From: CAILUG01 sp903844415
Lineage (GTDB): Bacteria > Pseudomonadota > Gammaproteobacteria > Pseudomonadales > Pseudohongiellaceae
Assembly (NCBI GenBank): GCA_947477655.1
Contig: CANJTS010000004.1
Location: 124,001-188,000 of the forward strand
Direction: 5' to 3'
DNA: 64,000 bases
Below the pieces are notes generated by a model. It saw nothing but the letters and a program-made list of their open reading frames with translations, searched no databases and had not been told where the DNA came from. Made by a program: the position numbers and the translations under genes. Positions 1-9,027 of this stretch are shown here, piece by piece. The first letter of the stretch is position 1. The number at the start of each line of letters is the position of its first letter.

Positions 1-740
1 TGTCTGTTCCAGCCGCCTTGATGTGAGAGCAACTGCCCCACTGTAATTGTTTGTATACGCGCGTCTTTAGATGCAACCCACGTGCTGTCCACCCAGCACT
101 TGTTTACATTAGATGTCGAGGTCGAGGGGGTACGACCAGAAGAACAGAAGACCTTGTCATCGATCGCTACTTTCCCAGCGGTTATAAGTTTTTGAATTGC
201 TGCGCCTGTCACAGGTTTTACAATACTAGCACCCGTCAATAGCGCGTCTTTAAGTAGGGGAGTTGTCTTAGCGGCATCTTTATATCCAAAAGCCTTCTCG
301 TACAGCACAACGTTGTCTTTCATAATTGTAAGGGTGGCTGCTGTAATTCCGTTCTTGTTCAGATAAGCGGGAATCCAAAATTCTATAGAGTTGTTTAATA
401 AGTTTTGATTCTTTACCGATAAAGTTGCCTTCCTAACCTTGTCAGCACCAACATTAACGACGACATTTGTATAGGTAGTAGATCCAACGAGAACAGACGA
501 CATAGCCAGTTGGCCATTGTCATATGTGTCGTAAGCGTTGAGCCCAGTGACTTTCCCGACGCTCACTACATCTTTCATACTTACAGTGGCTTCTACATCC
601 CTATAAAAATCATTGCCAACTTTTACTACAGGTATGTATAAGACTTCAGTAGCAACATTGTAACTATCCTGCGCTATGGCTTGTCCGGTAAATAAAAGGT
701 TTAAAACGATAACGGCTAGTAAATATTTCTTTTTCAACAT
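1..740 (-). CDS. Serine hydrolase of the beta-lactamase/penicillin-binding family, C-terminus cut by window edge
   Basis: The reading frame starts at an ATG preceded by AGGAG and runs off the left edge after 246 codons, so it is partial. Residues 1-24 form a Sec signal peptide ending AIAQ. An SxxK motif (Ser172-Ile-Val-Lys175) followed by a helix, and the later VGQLLSHQGGW segment, are the hallmarks of the class C beta-lactamase-like serine hydrolases (PF00144 type), which act in the periplasm on esters, amides or peptides. About 130 residues precede the catalytic domain. They contain two similar beta-rich segments with a V-x-VG-x3-Y-x2-V pattern (near residues 38-50 and 83-94). Cys199 and Cys214 could form a disulfide. 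Base composition is more AT-rich than the neighbouring esterase gene. The substrate cannot be inferred; the YxN and KTG-type motifs lie outside the window. Confidence 0.8.
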   Translation of the reverse strand, partial: MLKKKYLLAVIVLNLLFTGQAIAQDSYNVATEVLYIPVVKVGNDFYRDVEATVSMKDVVSVGKVTGLNAYDTYDNGQLAMSSVLVGSTTYTNVVVNVGADKVRKATLSVKNQNLLNNSIEFWIPAYLNKNGITAATLTIMKDNVVLYEKAFGYKDAAKTTPLLKDALLTGASIVKPVTGAAIQKLITAGKVAIDDKVFCSSGRTPSTSTSNVNKCWVDSTWVASKDARIQTITVGQLLSHQGGWNR

Positions 741-855
741 TGTTATTAGCTCCTAAAATAGAATTTCTGATCATGTTTTTTATTGATAATATGAATTTAG
801 TAGGTAGCCGTAGAAAACAAATTAAACACCGCAGTTAAGTGGCTTTTAATAATAC

Positions 856-2358
856 TCAAAGCGCAGCGCAACTCCAATTACTAGCATCTTTAATATCGCC
901 AGTACCATCGAATGCTGCTGTTTGTGGATAAGCACACAAGGGGCGGCTTAGTCCTGATGTAGGATTACGCGCAGCAATTGTAGCAGGAGCTTGACCTTGT
1001 TCGCGCCATTGTTCCAGTTGGGTCAACATATCAAACTCGAAAGGGCCGTCGCCACCGCGGCAATGCCCCATACCTGGCACCATGAACAAACGCATCCAGT
1101 CAGCTTGCTCACTACCCATAGCAGTCAACACACTTTCGTAGTAATACACGGTATTGAGTGGTGTGATGGTGGTGTCGTTCCAGCCTGCATACATCAACAG
1201 TTTGGCACCGGTGGATTCGAAGGCTCGCAAGTCGGGATCTACCGCATCAACAAAACCGGTAGCAGCATCAATCAGCGGCATGTCACGGTCGAGATCGAAG
1301 TCTTGCCAAGCGTAGTTTTCATTTTGGAAGCCAAGAATACGAATAGAATCAAAAGAACCACCACCAGGAGTCTCACCTGTGCTGCGCAGTACTGGCAGGC
1401 GATTACCAAGGGCCTGGCCAGAAAAGATCAGCTCGTCGCTACTGTTATGCAGGCCACCGTAAAATTCTTGTACGGCTTGCAATTGCGGCGGGGTGAGGCA
1501 GCTTTCGTTGGCAGCAATTACACCGTTTTCTACTTTGCACGCTAGTGTTGCTAAATCGAAATTACATTGGCGCGGGTCGTTGAGAAAACCTTCCTTGAGT
1601 ACATCACACTGCTGCATCACGGCGTCGTTAACCACTTTCGCAGTGGCTTCCGGTATGGCTTTTTCTGGATGACGATTTAGATCAATGCCACGATAAGCTC
1701 CAGCGGTGTGCATGTGTATGTGACGGTTGGCGAGTGCTCCGGCAATGATGCCATCGAAGTCACCCGGATAACGTTGCGCCGCCATCACGCCTTGCCGACC
1801 ACCGGTGGAGCAGCCTTTGTAATAGGAATAGTCGGCAGGTTGCTGGTATACCTTGGTGATGATGCGTTTGGATTTGTCGGTCATGTCGTGAATAGCGCGA
1901 AATGCTAAATCTACAATTTTTTCGGGGTGACCGAGGGCAAACATACCGTTGGGGCCGTCATCAGCCGTATGTCCAGCATCAGAAGCTGCGGTGGCATAAC
2001 CACGCCGCAGCGCCATTTGCATGTCGCCATAACCCTGTATGGAACCCGCCCAACCACCATTACCTATGGCCAGATAGCGGCCATTCCAGTTTTCCATTGG
2101 CAGCCAAAGTTCGACATTAATTTTTGAATCTGATGTGGGAGTGAGTAATAGTTTTACCCTGCAATGAGCAGGAATGGGTTCTTGCGGCGCAGTCGCATTG
2201 TTGTTCGGGTTGGGGCCCGCAGCGGCTTGAAAAACACCGGCAGCTACAACTTCGGCAGAGTTAATGCTGGCGTTTTCAAGATTGAAACCAGTGAGGGTTT
2301 GGCAAGAGCTGGCAGATATTGCCGAAGCTATGGCAGCGGCGGTTAACAGAACAAACAT
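856..2358 (-). CDS. Tannase/feruloyl esterase family alpha/beta-hydrolase, secreted
   Basis: 500 residues, close to the usual length of the tannase/feruloyl esterase family (PF07519). The family pattern called CS-D-HC is complete: Cys183-Ser184 in GCSTGGRQG, Asp395 in AGWND, and His432-Cys433 in GMGHC. Ser184/Asp395/His432 would be the catalytic triad and Cys183-Cys433 the bridging disulfide. A hydrophobic N-terminus suggests export, probably to the periplasm. The family hydrolyses ester bonds of gallate or hydroxycinnamates; the exact substrate is not deducible. The ATG has AGGAG seven bases upstream, supporting this start. It lies 59 bp downstream of a DUF6152 gene on the same strand, so the two may be cotranscribed. 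Confidence 0.9.
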   Translation of the reverse strand: MFVLLTAAAIASAISASSCQTLTGFNLENASINSAEVVAAGVFQAAAGPNPNNNATAPQEPIPAHCRVKLLLTPTSDSKINVELWLPMENWNGRYLAIGNGGWAGSIQGYGDMQMALRRGYATAASDAGHTADDGPNGMFALGHPEKIVDLAFRAIHDMTDKSKRIITKVYQQPADYSYYKGCSTGGRQGVMAAQRYPGDFDGIIAGALANRHIHMHTAGAYRGIDLNRHPEKAIPEATAKVVNDAVMQQCDVLKEGFLNDPRQCNFDLATLACKVENGVIAANESCLTPPQLQAVQEFYGGLHNSSDELIFSGQALGNRLPVLRSTGETPGGGSFDSIRILGFQNENYAWQDFDLDRDMPLIDAATGFVDAVDPDLRAFESTGAKLLMYAGWNDTTITPLNTVYYYESVLTAMGSEQADWMRLFMVPGMGHCRGGDGPFEFDMLTQLEQWREQGQAPATIAARNPTSGLSRPLCAYPQTAAFDGTGDIKDASNWSCAAL

Positions 2359-2417
2359 ATTAAGCTCCTAGAATTTAGCACGACTAATGAGATGTAATTT
2401 AATGGCGGTCTAGGTTA

Positions 2418-3455
2418 TTAATAACGATCCAGACATTCGTAAGGGTGGACACTCATTTCTGGACCCCAAAGAAAATAGCGTTTGAGGTCGAAGGTTTCAG
2501 TAAAATTTACTGGATCAGTCACACTCATCACATAATCAAGCCGATCGTAAGTGGCATTGGGGATAAAGCGCTCCACTACAGTGATCTGGTCACTTTGCAG
2601 CACACCCAAATGATCGAAATGACCGGCCGCAATATTTGTGGTGCTTACTATAAGAGTAGTGCCTTCCCATCGTCCTTTTGAAAAACCATACAGAGTGTGC
2701 TCAGTTGGTGCGACAGCAGTTTCCGACATGTGAATGAGACGACGGGCATCGTATTCTTCAATCCTAAGCATTATGTCTGCACCCTGGCGGACAAATTCTA
2801 TTGGTATGGGGGTAATCATAATCAAGGGCGTGCCCTTGGTACCACAATGTAAAAGGGCGTTATCGAGCGGATTCCACTGGGCAAGTCCTTGCTTGCCCGC
2901 TTCTGACAAGGGATAGCCGCCTTTGAATATAGGAAATGCGGCCGGATCACTCATGAGTGTTTTCCACACCCGAAAAATACCATCGGCAGCCGCTACTGCT
3001 TTATCAACATTGGCCTGGTCGGCTACTTGTTTGCCAACCATATTGCCACTAAGGCCTGCCGGAAAATGAGGATTATTTGCGCCAAAATCAAATTCATAGC
3101 CACTTGGCAGCAGAATATTGTTGCCAAAGATCGCGGGCAGATTTCTGCGAGAAGGATCACCGGCAATGGTGACAACATCACCTACAACAATCACGTCAGT
3201 GTCTACTCCACGATTGCGCATAACACTGATGGCGGCCGTCTCGGCAGACCATTCAACGATTGCCCCCGTGTCATCTTTTACATCCAGAGTGATTTGCCCA
3301 TGCGGGTTTCGCCACGACACGGAGGTAACTGTGCCGGTAATTTCAACTGTCTTATCAACATCATAAATACCGATGGTGCTGTGATGCGCACTGGCTGTGG
3401 CTACCACAAATACCCCTGCAATTATTGCTCCTGCTCCTGATATAAATCGCAACAT
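2418..3455 (-). CDS. DUF6152 family secreted protein
   Basis: 345 residues with a signal peptide (cleavage near ASA-HHS, residues 21-24). The N-terminal ~110 residues match the DUF6152 pattern: HHS start, then a beta-rich segment with TGTVTSVSWRNPHG and a hydrophilic loop ending in RGV. This resembles an OB-like fold found in exported proteins of unknown function. The C-terminal two thirds has no recognised domain; segments such as HCGTKGTPLIM and IEEYDARRLIHM are seen in related uncharacterised proteins. GAGGAA lies about eight bases before the ATG. Gene order suggests transcription with the downstream tannase-family esterase. No reaction can be assigned. Confidence 0.75.
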   Translation of the reverse strand: MLRFISGAGAIIAGVFVVATASAHHSTIGIYDVDKTVEITGTVTSVSWRNPHGQITLDVKDDTGAIVEWSAETAAISVMRNRGVDTDVIVVGDVVTIAGDPSRRNLPAIFGNNILLPSGYEFDFGANNPHFPAGLSGNMVGKQVADQANVDKAVAAADGIFRVWKTLMSDPAAFPIFKGGYPLSEAGKQGLAQWNPLDNALLHCGTKGTPLIMITPIPIEFVRQGADIMLRIEEYDARRLIHMSETAVAPTEHTLYGFSKGRWEGTTLIVSTTNIAAGHFDHLGVLQSDQITVVERFIPNATYDRLDYVMSVTDPVNFTETFDLKRYFLWGPEMSVHPYECLDRY

Positions 3456-3570
3456 CTGTTATTTCCTCTAGGTGAAATTTGATCACTTGTTTAAAAACAG
3501 AAAAACTCAGAGGAAGTTACGCCATAATTGCGCAACTAAACAAACGCTTTCGTTGCAAAAGGTAAGTTTT

Positions 3571-4407
3571 TTAATACCAGAAGCGTATTCCAGCCACCAC
3601 TTCGACATCACTGGATTTAGTTCCAGCAGCTGCCAGCAGATTTGTACTAGCATCGTAAATACGCGACCACTCAAGCCCTACATACGGTGCAAACTCAGGT
3701 CGTATTTCCCATCGTAGGCGTAAACCAAAACTGGATTTACCCATCCCTCTGCCAATGCCTTCAGCATTTTCATCTGAAAAATTATAATTAAATTCAATGC
3801 TAGGCTGCAGCAGTAAGCGCTGTGTAAAACGTAAGTCGTAGTCCACCTGCAACCGGGTGCTGAGATCACCGTGTGCACTGAGAAAGGCTGCAGTATCTAT
3901 ATGGAACCAGTACGGAGCCAAACCCATCACACCAATAACGGCATAAGTATTTGTAGTATTGGGCTCGCTGTTGTGACGCAAACCAGTTTGCAAATCCCAG
4001 AATGGTACGATGGCCTTACTGTACAAAGCTTGAACTTCCAAGCTATCACTTTTCTGCTTGCTGGCAGTGGTGTTCGCACTGCTGGTTTGACTATCGGCTT
4101 CATTATCGTGGGTGCCTTCGGTTTTTAACCAAAGCTTATGGTAGTCATTGCCTACCCAGCCTTGCATGTCCCAGACCAGAGTCAAAAAACTGTCGCTCTT
4201 AAGGTATTCAAAACGCTCGGCCAGCAGTAAATAATTGAGTGTATCGCCATGTATCATCGCGCTGGTGTGCTGCGCATTTGGCATGGCCGCAGAGTCCTGG
4301 CTTGGTGTGTTTGGCACAGCGCCAACATGCGCAGAATGGTCTGTAATCGTTTGCGCTATAGCTTTTGTGGTTAATAACACGCTTAACAAAATTATGATGA
4401 ATTTCAT
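3571..4407 (-). CDS. copB: Copper resistance protein B (CopB/PcoB family outer-membrane protein)
   Basis: 278 residues with a signal peptide ending near KAIAQ. A His/Met-rich stretch follows (HSAHVGAV, MPNAQHTSAMIHGD), then the CopB family core with WDMQGWVGNDYHKLWLKTEG and a C-terminal beta-barrel ending in an aromatic Trp-Tyr, typical of outer-membrane proteins. CopB (PF05275) works with CopA in periplasmic copper tolerance. The start codon overlaps the copA stop by four bases (ATGA), so translation is probably coupled. It is the last gene of a vgb-like/copA/copB operon. The length is slightly below Pseudomonas CopB, mainly through a shorter Met-rich N-terminus. Confidence 0.9.
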   Translation of the reverse strand: MKFIIILLSVLLTTKAIAQTITDHSAHVGAVPNTPSQDSAAMPNAQHTSAMIHGDTLNYLLLAERFEYLKSDSFLTLVWDMQGWVGNDYHKLWLKTEGTHDNEADSQTSSANTTASKQKSDSLEVQALYSKAIVPFWDLQTGLRHNSEPNTTNTYAVIGVMGLAPYWFHIDTAAFLSAHGDLSTRLQVDYDLRFTQRLLLQPSIEFNYNFSDENAEGIGRGMGKSSFGLRLRWEIRPEFAPYVGLEWSRIYDASTNLLAAAGTKSSDVEVVAGIRFWY

Positions 4408-6263
4408 GTGTTCATCTTTTTGTTATCTAATCGGTTATCTAATCGGTTATCTAATCGGTTATCTTTTGCGCTTCCCTCTGCACTTTCCTCTGCGCTTTCC
4501 TCTACACTTACTTCAGCCCCTGCTGGGGTCACAGACACTACCCGCATCATTCCGGCATGCATGTGATAAAGCATATGACAATGAAAGGCCCACTCGCCCA
4601 CCGCATCAGCAGTAATGTCGACAGACAGTTTTTCAGCAGGCTTGATTACGATGGTGTGCTTGCGCGGTTTGGTTGCCGACTCTTGGGTTACCACATCGAA
4701 GAACATGCCGTGTAAATGTATTGGGTGCGGCATCATCGTGGTATTTACCAGCGTCAGCCTAATACGTTCATTGTGCTGAAAAACAATGGGCGCGGTGACT
4801 TCCGAAAATTCAAGGCCATCGAAAGACCACATGTAACGTTCCATATTACTGGTGAGATGCAATTGTAGTTCGCGCTCAGGCTGACGTAGATCAGGGTTAG
4901 GCAAAAGACTTTTAAGATCGGTGTAAACCAGCACTCGATGCGGCTCTAATTCCAGGCCGAGCGGACGCTCGTGCAAACGACTAACAGAGTTGTTTGCTAG
5001 GTTAGTTACACCCGGCCCCACTACAATAGTATCTGGCACCGCTGCGCCCATTTGCATCGTACTGTGGTCCATAACCGGCGCAACCGCTGGGTCCATGTGC
5101 ATCGTGCTGTGATCCATGGCAGCCGGTTCTGCTATAGACATCCCCATGTCGCGCATGGTGAGCAAGGGGCGGGGTCGCAAGGCAGGCATAACCGTCTGCA
5201 TACCGGCACGCGGCGCAATAGTGGCGCTAGCAAAGCCCGAGCGATCATTGCTTTCTGCAAAAATGGTGAATGCTTGGTCTGCTTGTGGTTGCACTAAAAC
5301 ATCAAATGTTTCGGCTGTGCCAATCTGAAATTCGTCGGTATCCACTGGCTGCACATTTTGACCATCCGCTTGCACTACTGTCATAACCAGCCCTGGAATG
5401 CGCACATTAAAAATACTCATGGCAGAGGCATTGATAAATCGCAGCCGAATTGTTTCTCCCACTCGAAACAAGCCTGTCCAGTTTTCGGCCGAGCTATGCC
5501 CATTAATCAAGTAATTGAAAGTATAGGCCGTTACATCGGCAAGATCGGTGGGGTTCATGCGCATGTTGCCCCACATCAAACGGTCGTTGAGAGTTTCGTT
5601 CAGACCTGCATTTTTTACATCGCGAAAAAAATCGAACAGAGTGCGTTGCTGCCGGTTGTAGACAGAACTGTTCTTTTTTAACTTAGAATAGATACGCTCT
5701 GGATTTTCGAAGCTCCAGTCCGACAACATAACGACATATTCGCGGTCGTAGTGATAGGGTTCTGGTTCCAGCGGATCAATAATAATGGGGCCGTAATGCC
5801 CGAGATGTTCCTGCAAACCTGAGTGGCTGTGATACCAGTAAGTGCCTGCCTGTTGCGGCTTAAACTGGTAAGTAAAACTTTGACCTGCGTCGATGCCGGC
5901 AAAACTGATACCAGGCACACCATCCATTTGCCAGGGTAGCAAAATGCCATGCCAGTGGATGGATGTTGCTTCGTCGAGTGTATTGTGAACATTGAGAGTC
6001 AGCTGATCACCTTCGTGCCAGCGTAACAGTGGTGCAGGAAATTCGTTATTGAGTGTGATGTGCCGCGCCGCTTTGCCGGCGATTAATGCTTTGCTGTAGG
6101 CCACAGTGAGATCAAATTCCGATCCTTGCAGACTACTTACTCCGGCAAAATTGTTGCTAATGGCAGCACTGTTATTTACCGCCGACTGTGCCCATGCAGG
6201 CAACAATCCTTGCCAGCCAAGACTGGCAACGGCTGTAGATTGTAAAAATTTGCGGCGCTTCAT
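4404..6263 (-). CDS. copA: Copper resistance multicopper oxidase CopA (PcoA family)
   Basis: 619 residues. The N-terminus MKRRKFLQS with a following hydrophobic stretch is a twin-arginine (Tat) signal, as expected for an oxidase exported folded with copper. Copper-ligand motifs are complete: HWHG (103-106), HSH (145-147), HPIHLHG, and HCHMLYHMHAGM near residues 565-575. A Met-rich insert with two copies of MDHSTM is the CopA copper-sequestration feature. The protein oxidises Cu(I) and/or stores copper in the periplasm. The C-terminal tail is unusual: after an acidic ESAEESAEGSA run it carries three perfect DNRL repeats encoded by a 12-bp tandem repeat. The gene sits 35 bp after a beta-propeller gene and overlaps copB by 4 bp. 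Confidence 0.95.
   Translation of the reverse strand: MKRRKFLQSTAVASLGWQGLLPAWAQSAVNNSAAISNNFAGVSSLQGSEFDLTVAYSKALIAGKAARHITLNNEFPAPLLRWHEGDQLTLNVHNTLDEATSIHWHGILLPWQMDGVPGISFAGIDAGQSFTYQFKPQQAGTYWYHSHSGLQEHLGHYGPIIIDPLEPEPYHYDREYVVMLSDWSFENPERIYSKLKKNSSVYNRQQRTLFDFFRDVKNAGLNETLNDRLMWGNMRMNPTDLADVTAYTFNYLINGHSSAENWTGLFRVGETIRLRFINASAMSIFNVRIPGLVMTVVQADGQNVQPVDTDEFQIGTAETFDVLVQPQADQAFTIFAESNDRSGFASATIAPRAGMQTVMPALRPRPLLTMRDMGMSIAEPAAMDHSTMHMDPAVAPVMDHSTMQMGAAVPDTIVVGPGVTNLANNSVSRLHERPLGLELEPHRVLVYTDLKSLLPNPDLRQPERELQLHLTSNMERYMWSFDGLEFSEVTAPIVFQHNERIRLTLVNTTMMPHPIHLHGMFFDVVTQESATKPRKHTIVIKPAEKLSVDITADAVGEWAFHCHMLYHMHAGMMRVVSVTPAGAEVSVEESAEESAEGSAKDNRLDNRLDNRLDNKKMNT
4423..4465. repeat. 12-bp tandem repeat in the 3' end of copA
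   Basis: Three perfect copies of TTATCTAATCGG followed by a partial fourth (TTATCTT). On the coding strand it encodes repeated Asp-Asn-Arg-Leu at the CopA C-terminus. Because the unit is a multiple of three, copy-number change would not shift the frame or affect the copB start just downstream. Confidence 0.95.
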
Positions 6264-6298
6264 AAATATGCTCTACGGCCTCTAATCCTGTCTGTACA

Positions 6299-7327
6299 TT
6301 ATTCAAATTTCAAATAGCCAATCCTGTTGTTTTGCGGATCCGTAAACCAGAGGCGATTTGTCAGATGCAGCGGTGGCTGGCGATCACTTCCTGCCGTAAT
6401 GCCCACAGTGCGGGCCCCACCTGTTGCCACAGAAAATTCGACGATTTCACCTTCAATTGTAACACGGCCCAAGGCGCCATTTTTAGTATACCAGATGTTG
6501 CGATCGGGCCCTACTGCAATATTAATGGGGGAACCATCTGCACTGGGAATCGGGTATTCGCGAATTTCTCCATTCATACTGATGCGTCCCACCCGGTTGC
6601 CATCGGGCTGAATGCCATCCATGGTACCGGCGAGCTCTACAAACCACATCGCGCCATCTGCACCTGCTGTGATGTCACCAGGTCCAGCATTAGCACGGGG
6701 CAAGGCGAACTCGGTAATTTCACCTTGCGGTGTAATGCGGCCGACCTTGCCGGTCTTAAATTCAGAAAACCAAATATTGCCATCGGGCCCCGCTGCCAGT
6801 GCTCGCGGGCCGCTGTCGGGGGTTGGAACATCAAATTCAGTGATAACGCCATTGGGTGTTATACGACCAATTTTGCCGCCGGCAAATTCACCAAACCAAA
6901 TATTGCCGTCACTGCCCAGAGCAATTGCGCGCGGTTGACTGTCGGGGGTAGGAATAGCAAACTCAGCGATTACACCGGCAGGCGTAATACGCCCCATACG
7001 ATTGCCGGTGTGTTCGGAAAACCAGAAGTTGCCGTCGGCACCTTCTGCGATGATGCGGGGTGATGAGTCTGCATTGGGCAAGGCAAATTCAACCAGCCCG
7101 GAACCATCGGCATTGACACGTGCAATGGCATTACCGCTACTGAGGGTAAACCAGACTGCACCATTGGCGGCGATGCTTAAGGTGGTAGGGCCGCTGTTGG
7201 CACGCGGCAGCAAAATTTCATGTACTTGACCATCCGTTTGCAATGGAGCTTCAGCTGCTTGTACTGGCGTTAACAGCAGAGGGAAAATATAAATTAATCG
7301 TAGTAGGTTTTTGCAAGGGTAAGACAT
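6299..7327 (-). CDS. Virginiamycin-B-lyase-like beta-propeller (streptogramin lyase family), secreted
   Basis: 342 residues with a Sec signal peptide ending PVQAAEA. The body is about seven repeats of ~42 residues, each with the pattern GPDGNIWFSE...GKIGRITP-G-ITEF-PTPDS-PRAI, the signature of the COG4257/Vgb beta-propeller family. True Vgb linearises streptogramin B antibiotics, but many family members are uncharacterised secreted propellers. The catalytic His/Glu residues of Vgb could not be placed with certainty here, so enzyme activity is not claimed. The stop is 35 bp from the copA start, suggesting a shared transcript and a periplasmic role linked to copper. It shares an 81-bp divergent promoter region with the cytochrome c gene on the plus strand. 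Confidence 0.75.
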   Translation of the reverse strand: MSYPCKNLLRLIYIFPLLLTPVQAAEAPLQTDGQVHEILLPRANSGPTTLSIAANGAVWFTLSSGNAIARVNADGSGLVEFALPNADSSPRIIAEGADGNFWFSEHTGNRMGRITPAGVIAEFAIPTPDSQPRAIALGSDGNIWFGEFAGGKIGRITPNGVITEFDVPTPDSGPRALAAGPDGNIWFSEFKTGKVGRITPQGEITEFALPRANAGPGDITAGADGAMWFVELAGTMDGIQPDGNRVGRISMNGEIREYPIPSADGSPINIAVGPDRNIWYTKNGALGRVTIEGEIVEFSVATGGARTVGITAGSDRQPPLHLTNRLWFTDPQNNRIGYLKFE

Positions 7328-7408
7328 AAACTCTCCAATGCTAGCGGTAACTTGTTGTTATTTTTATTCTTAGTAATTTAACTGAAACACTACTGAAGGT
7401 AGTTCCTC

Positions 7409-8395
7409 ATGACAAGTAATATAAATCGTCTTGTTCTTATGTTGGTAAGTTTTGGTTGCGCGAGCTTACTTTACGGGCAAGTACCAGCAGCACCACTCAT
7501 TGCGCAAACACCACTGCCGTGGGCTTTCGCGCTTAACACACCCGGCCTTAATATCCCCATTGATGATGGTCAGCCCAAACATGTACCCAACAGCACGTTG
7601 GCTTTTGTCTTCACAACGCCGCGCAATTTATATAATCCACCTGACTGGCATCCTGCAGATCATCCAGCCATGCCACCGATAGTGGCCAGTGGTCGTAATC
7701 CTGGCGTATTTGCCTGCGCCTATTGTCATTTGCCCAATGCGCAAGGTCGACCAGAAAATGCCAGCTTGGCAGGTCTGCCCGCCGACTACATCATGCAACA
7801 AATGCGCGACTACAGAGCTGGGCTGCGGAAAAGTTCGGAACCCCAAATGGGGCCGCCTGCCAATATGCTGATTGTGGGCATGACCGCCACTGAAGCTGAA
7901 GCTGCAGAAGCCGCCACCTATTTTTCCAGTCTCACTCTGCAACCCTGGATCCGTGTGATTGAAACAGACACAGTCCCAGAAACCGTAATATCAGGATCGA
8001 TGTTTATCGAGAAAGAAGGCGGCAGCATGGAAGCACTGGGTAACCGCATTGTAGAAATGCCGGAAGATCTGGAGCTTACTGAACTGCGTGATTCACATTC
8101 TGGCTTTATTGCCTACGTGCCTGTGGGCAGCATCGAACGTGGCAAAGCGTTGGCTGCTGGCACTGGCGACCTCACTCCGCCTTGTGCTTTTTGTCATGGC
8201 GATACACTCCAGGGACTTGGCCCAATACCTGCTTTGGCCGGACGCTCGCCAAGTTATATCGCCCGCCAGTTATGGGATTTGAAAATGGGGAATCGCAAGG
8301 GACTGTGGTCACCGTTGATGGCAGCAGTGGTAGCAAATCTTACACCTGACAATATTGTGGATATTGCAGCTTATACCGCGTCGCTTGAACCTTAG
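7409..8395 (+). CDS. Di-heme cytochrome c (c4-like), periplasmic
   Basis: 328 residues with an N-terminal signal peptide (LLYGQ-VPAAP). Two c-type heme sites are present: CAYCH near residue 103 and CAFCH near residue 257. Each is followed by the c4-class pattern of LAGLPADYIMQQM / LAGRSPSYIARQL and a later Met-containing segment (GPPANMLIVGM; SPLMAAVVANL) that could supply the axial ligand. The two halves are homologous, as in cytochrome c4, but the protein is longer through an ~80-residue linker. It probably shuttles electrons in the periplasm to an oxidase or from a dehydrogenase. It is divergent from the copper operon and ends 2 bp from the convergent cytochrome lipoprotein. Confidence 0.85.
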   Translation: MTSNINRLVLMLVSFGCASLLYGQVPAAPLIAQTPLPWAFALNTPGLNIPIDDGQPKHVPNSTLAFVFTTPRNLYNPPDWHPADHPAMPPIVASGRNPGVFACAYCHLPNAQGRPENASLAGLPADYIMQQMRDYRAGLRKSSEPQMGPPANMLIVGMTATEAEAAEAATYFSSLTLQPWIRVIETDTVPETVISGSMFIEKEGGSMEALGNRIVEMPEDLELTELRDSHSGFIAYVPVGSIERGKALAAGTGDLTPPCAFCHGDTLQGLGPIPALAGRSPSYIARQLWDLKMGNRKGLWSPLMAAVVANLTPDNIVDIAAYTASLEP

Positions 8396-8397
8396 CC

Positions 8398-9027
8398 TCA
8401 GGGCTGGGGCCTGTTAGACGGCTGGCGATACCAGAAATCGGCATGACATTGATCACAAGCATTATTGATGCTTGCGCCGGTTTCGCCGTAGGCAAATATA
8501 TCTTTGTTGTCGATTGCCGAAAGAGTATCGGCGACTGTGGCCTGAAAGTTTTGCACATTTGAAATCCAGAGTTCTGGTTCGGAAAGTATAAGCTGCGCAA
8601 TTTCTTCGGCAGTAAGTTGAAGCTCCGACAATGTACCGCCGGTATTTTCCGCACCGACTTTACGGCCAGAAATCATAAGAGTGTTGCCTACTTCTAACAA
8701 AGTAAGTGCATTAGATCGTAACGTGGCCCAGTCGGCATCGGTTGTTGGCAAGGTTTCTTCTGTACCTTCTGCAGTAACCACATAACTCACCGCCCCCCAG
8801 ATATTTTTGACATTAGGATCAATAACATATTTCATCAAATCCTGAATGGAATTTTCCAAATAGTAGTTGGAATTATTAACAAGCAAGGGCTCTATAGTTG
8901 TACCCATGTCTGTATCACTAGAGGGAGCGGTGGTCACCAGACTTACTTGCTCTTGTGCTGCGGGAGTACAAGCTGCCAAAGCGAAACAGAAAAAAAATGC
9001 AAAGGTGAAATTGATAATGTGTTTCAT
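8398..9027 (-). CDS. Monoheme cytochrome c-like lipoprotein
   Basis: 209 residues. The signal peptide ends in a lipobox (LAAC, Cys20), so it is predicted to be lipid-anchored. A single heme-binding motif CDQCH (191-195) lies at the extreme C-terminus, just before the end of the protein, with HADFWYRQP after it. The helical body and C-terminal CxxCH resemble the cytochrome c-prime/c556 arrangement, but I would not assign the subfamily. It is transcribed toward the di-heme cytochrome gene with a 2-bp gap, so the two transcripts overlap at their ends. Partner proteins are unknown. Confidence 0.7.
   Translation of the reverse strand: MKHIINFTFAFFFCFALAACTPAAQEQVSLVTTAPSSDTDMGTTIEPLLVNNSNYYLENSIQDLMKYVIDPNVKNIWGAVSYVVTAEGTEETLPTTDADWATLRSNALTLLEVGNTLMISGRKVGAENTGGTLSELQLTAEEIAQLILSEPELWISNVQNFQATVADTLSAIDNKDIFAYGETGASINNACDQCHADFWYRQPSNRPQP

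Noticed and set aside
991..1545. 184-codon antisense frame in the tannase-family gene
   Set aside because: Shadow of a well-supported gene; no ribosome site or homology.
6332..7063. Long antisense frame within the Vgb-like gene
   Set aside because: Produced by the regular propeller repeat on the opposite strand; no family resemblance.
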